Part shown: positions 63,337 to 64,000 of the stretch, piece by piece
How the letters are laid out: every line of letters starts with the position of its first letter
How positions within the stretch are numbered: position 1 is the stretch's first letter
NCBI GenBank assembly: GCA_947493035.1
Contig: CANLOW010000002.1
Location: forward strand, 124,001 to 188,000
Reading direction: 5' to 3'
Origin: an uncultured Aquimarina sp.
GTDB lineage: Bacteria; Bacteroidota; Bacteroidia; Flavobacteriales; Flavobacteriaceae
DNA: 64,000 nt
Notes under the pieces: generated by a model
The model's input: only the letters and a program-made list of their open reading frames with translations
Database searches by the model: none
Told to the model about the DNA's origin: nothing
Program-made: the position numbers and the translations under genes

Positions 63337-63773
63337 AAGTCTGATTTTGAATTTAAAATACACAAAATAGCATCATATTCTAGAACAAATAAAAAATTCC
63401 CAGTACTAATTCTTACTGATTCCGACTACTCTTTTCCTTTAGTAACAAGTATAAATCGACGATGAAACATAGAAGAATATATTCTAATTGGATTCCTTAT
63501 TCTAAAGTAGAGAAAATAACCACTATCCGAACAAGGGATAACACCCCTACTATTCTCCTAATGAACTTAGGGAACATTCCAATGAAGTTAGATTAGCTTC
63601 AAGGAAAGCTGAAAATTTCATTTCTTTTATTAAAAATGATGTATTCACATTTTAATAAAACTCACAAAGATTTAAACATCAAATATTTAGTAATACCAAG
63701 TGAAGGTCATATGACTATTTACCCTAGCTTTATAATAAAAGGGATCATATGGATCTTAAAAAAAGTAAACTAA
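63337..63773 (+). pseudogene. Decayed esterase (putative esterase/IroE-like) gene
   Basis: Pieces of one alpha/beta-hydrolase family lie in order in different frames: KKFPVLILTDSDYSFPLVTSI ending at TGA 63463-63465; PYSKVEKITTIRTRDNTPT ending at TAG 63594-63596; ASRKAENFISFIKND ending at TAA 63653-63655; and NIKYLVIPSEGHMTIYPSFII, then KGIIWILKK, ending at TAA 63771-63773. Intact homologues have KKYPVLYLLDGDYAFP, IPYS...RTRDYTPT, AENFLKFI, then about 150 residues with the GHSxGG nucleophile, and an end with EGHM. So the nucleophile region is deleted and there are several frameshifts. Nothing else is seen between 63329 and 63821. Confidence 0.75.
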
Positions 63774-63821
63774 CTCGTGTAAAGCCCACGAGTACTTATC
63801 ACTAGAAATAATTAGTTACCA

Positions 63822-64000
63822 ATGAAGACTATTACGTTACCAGACGAATTTAATTTGAATCCTTCTAAGTCTATTTTGATCTATGACTATAAGAGTGTTA
63901 CAGAAATATCAAAACAGCAAATTTTATTAAATAGAAATACTTTTAGTTTTCTTCAAAAAGGAGCCAAAGAAGTCTTTTCAGAAAACTCAACCTGTGCCAT
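63822..64000 (+). CDS. AraC-family regulator, N-terminal part (partial)
   Basis: 59 codons from the ATG at 63822 to the window edge. It reads MKTITLPDEFNLNPSKSILIYDYKS, then QQILLNRNTFSFLQKGAKEVFS and NSTCAI. This matches the sensor N-terminus of AraC-type regulators common in flavobacteria (LP.EF....e..i.dY.s, ....nmFSFL..G.Ke). The DNA-binding part would lie beyond the window. The decayed esterase gene just upstream could have been its target. Confidence 0.7.
   Translation, partial: MKTITLPDEFNLNPSKSILIYDYKSVTEISKQQILLNRNTFSFLQKGAKEVFSENSTCA

Overview
The window looks like a chromosomal stretch of a marine member of the Flavobacteriaceae (Bacteroidota). The DNA is AT-rich and start codons lack Shine-Dalgarno sequences. 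The gene content fits that group: methionine synthase split into two genes, bacillithiol synthase BshA, menaquinone synthesis genes, a type IX secretion (T9SS) cargo protein, many SxC-lipobox lipoproteins, a GH3/beta-lactamase fusion, and a GH117 anhydro-galactosidase typical of degraders of red-algal polysaccharide. Candidate promoters follow the Bacteroidota TTG-N18/19-TAnnTTTG form. Genus assignment is not possible from the sequence alone.

The first 40 kb is mostly core genome. It starts with the tail of a hybrid sensor kinase and rimO. Next come moxR with two periplasmic peptidyl-prolyl isomerases (one SurA-like) and a strange Lys/Cys-rich exported protein. The metH pair follows, interrupted by a decayed four-helix-bundle cassette, then bshA, a GH3 fusion, cvfB, a menaquinone operon (thioesterase-menF-menD), a MarR gene with clear palindromic operators, ppc, an Lrp regulator, an M14 peptidase, an XRE regulator, rdgB, GH117, alkC-like, nth, an ECF sigma factor, uvrA and comM. 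An outer-membrane protein gene at 5959-7308 carries two in-frame TAA codons.

From about 40.3 to 46 kb the chromosome becomes accessory. Twice in 6 kb a plus-strand surface or secreted protein gene (a BspA-like lipoprotein, then a T9SS cargo) lies between an intact minus-strand gene (ndh-type NADH dehydrogenase, then msrA) and a second copy of that gene's 3' end. The BspA gene is also bracketed by two decayed copies of the end of one small gene. This repeated arrangement is the most unusual structure in the window.

From 46 to 64 kb there are a TauE/SafE permease, a flavin monooxygenase, a Gfo/Idh/MocA oxidoreductase, and many lineage-specific envelope proteins: lipoproteins, a DUF1326 protein, a beta-helix lipoprotein and an OmpA-type protein. 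There is also a compact hydrolase / ECF sigma / membrane protein operon. A run of small unrelated plus-strand genes at 51.9-53.3 kb is separated by inverted-repeat spacers and resembles a cassette array. The window ends with a badly decayed esterase gene and the start of an AraC-family regulator.

No rRNA, tRNA, CRISPR array, intact transposase or phage gene was seen. At least four genes are broken by in-frame stops or frameshifts.
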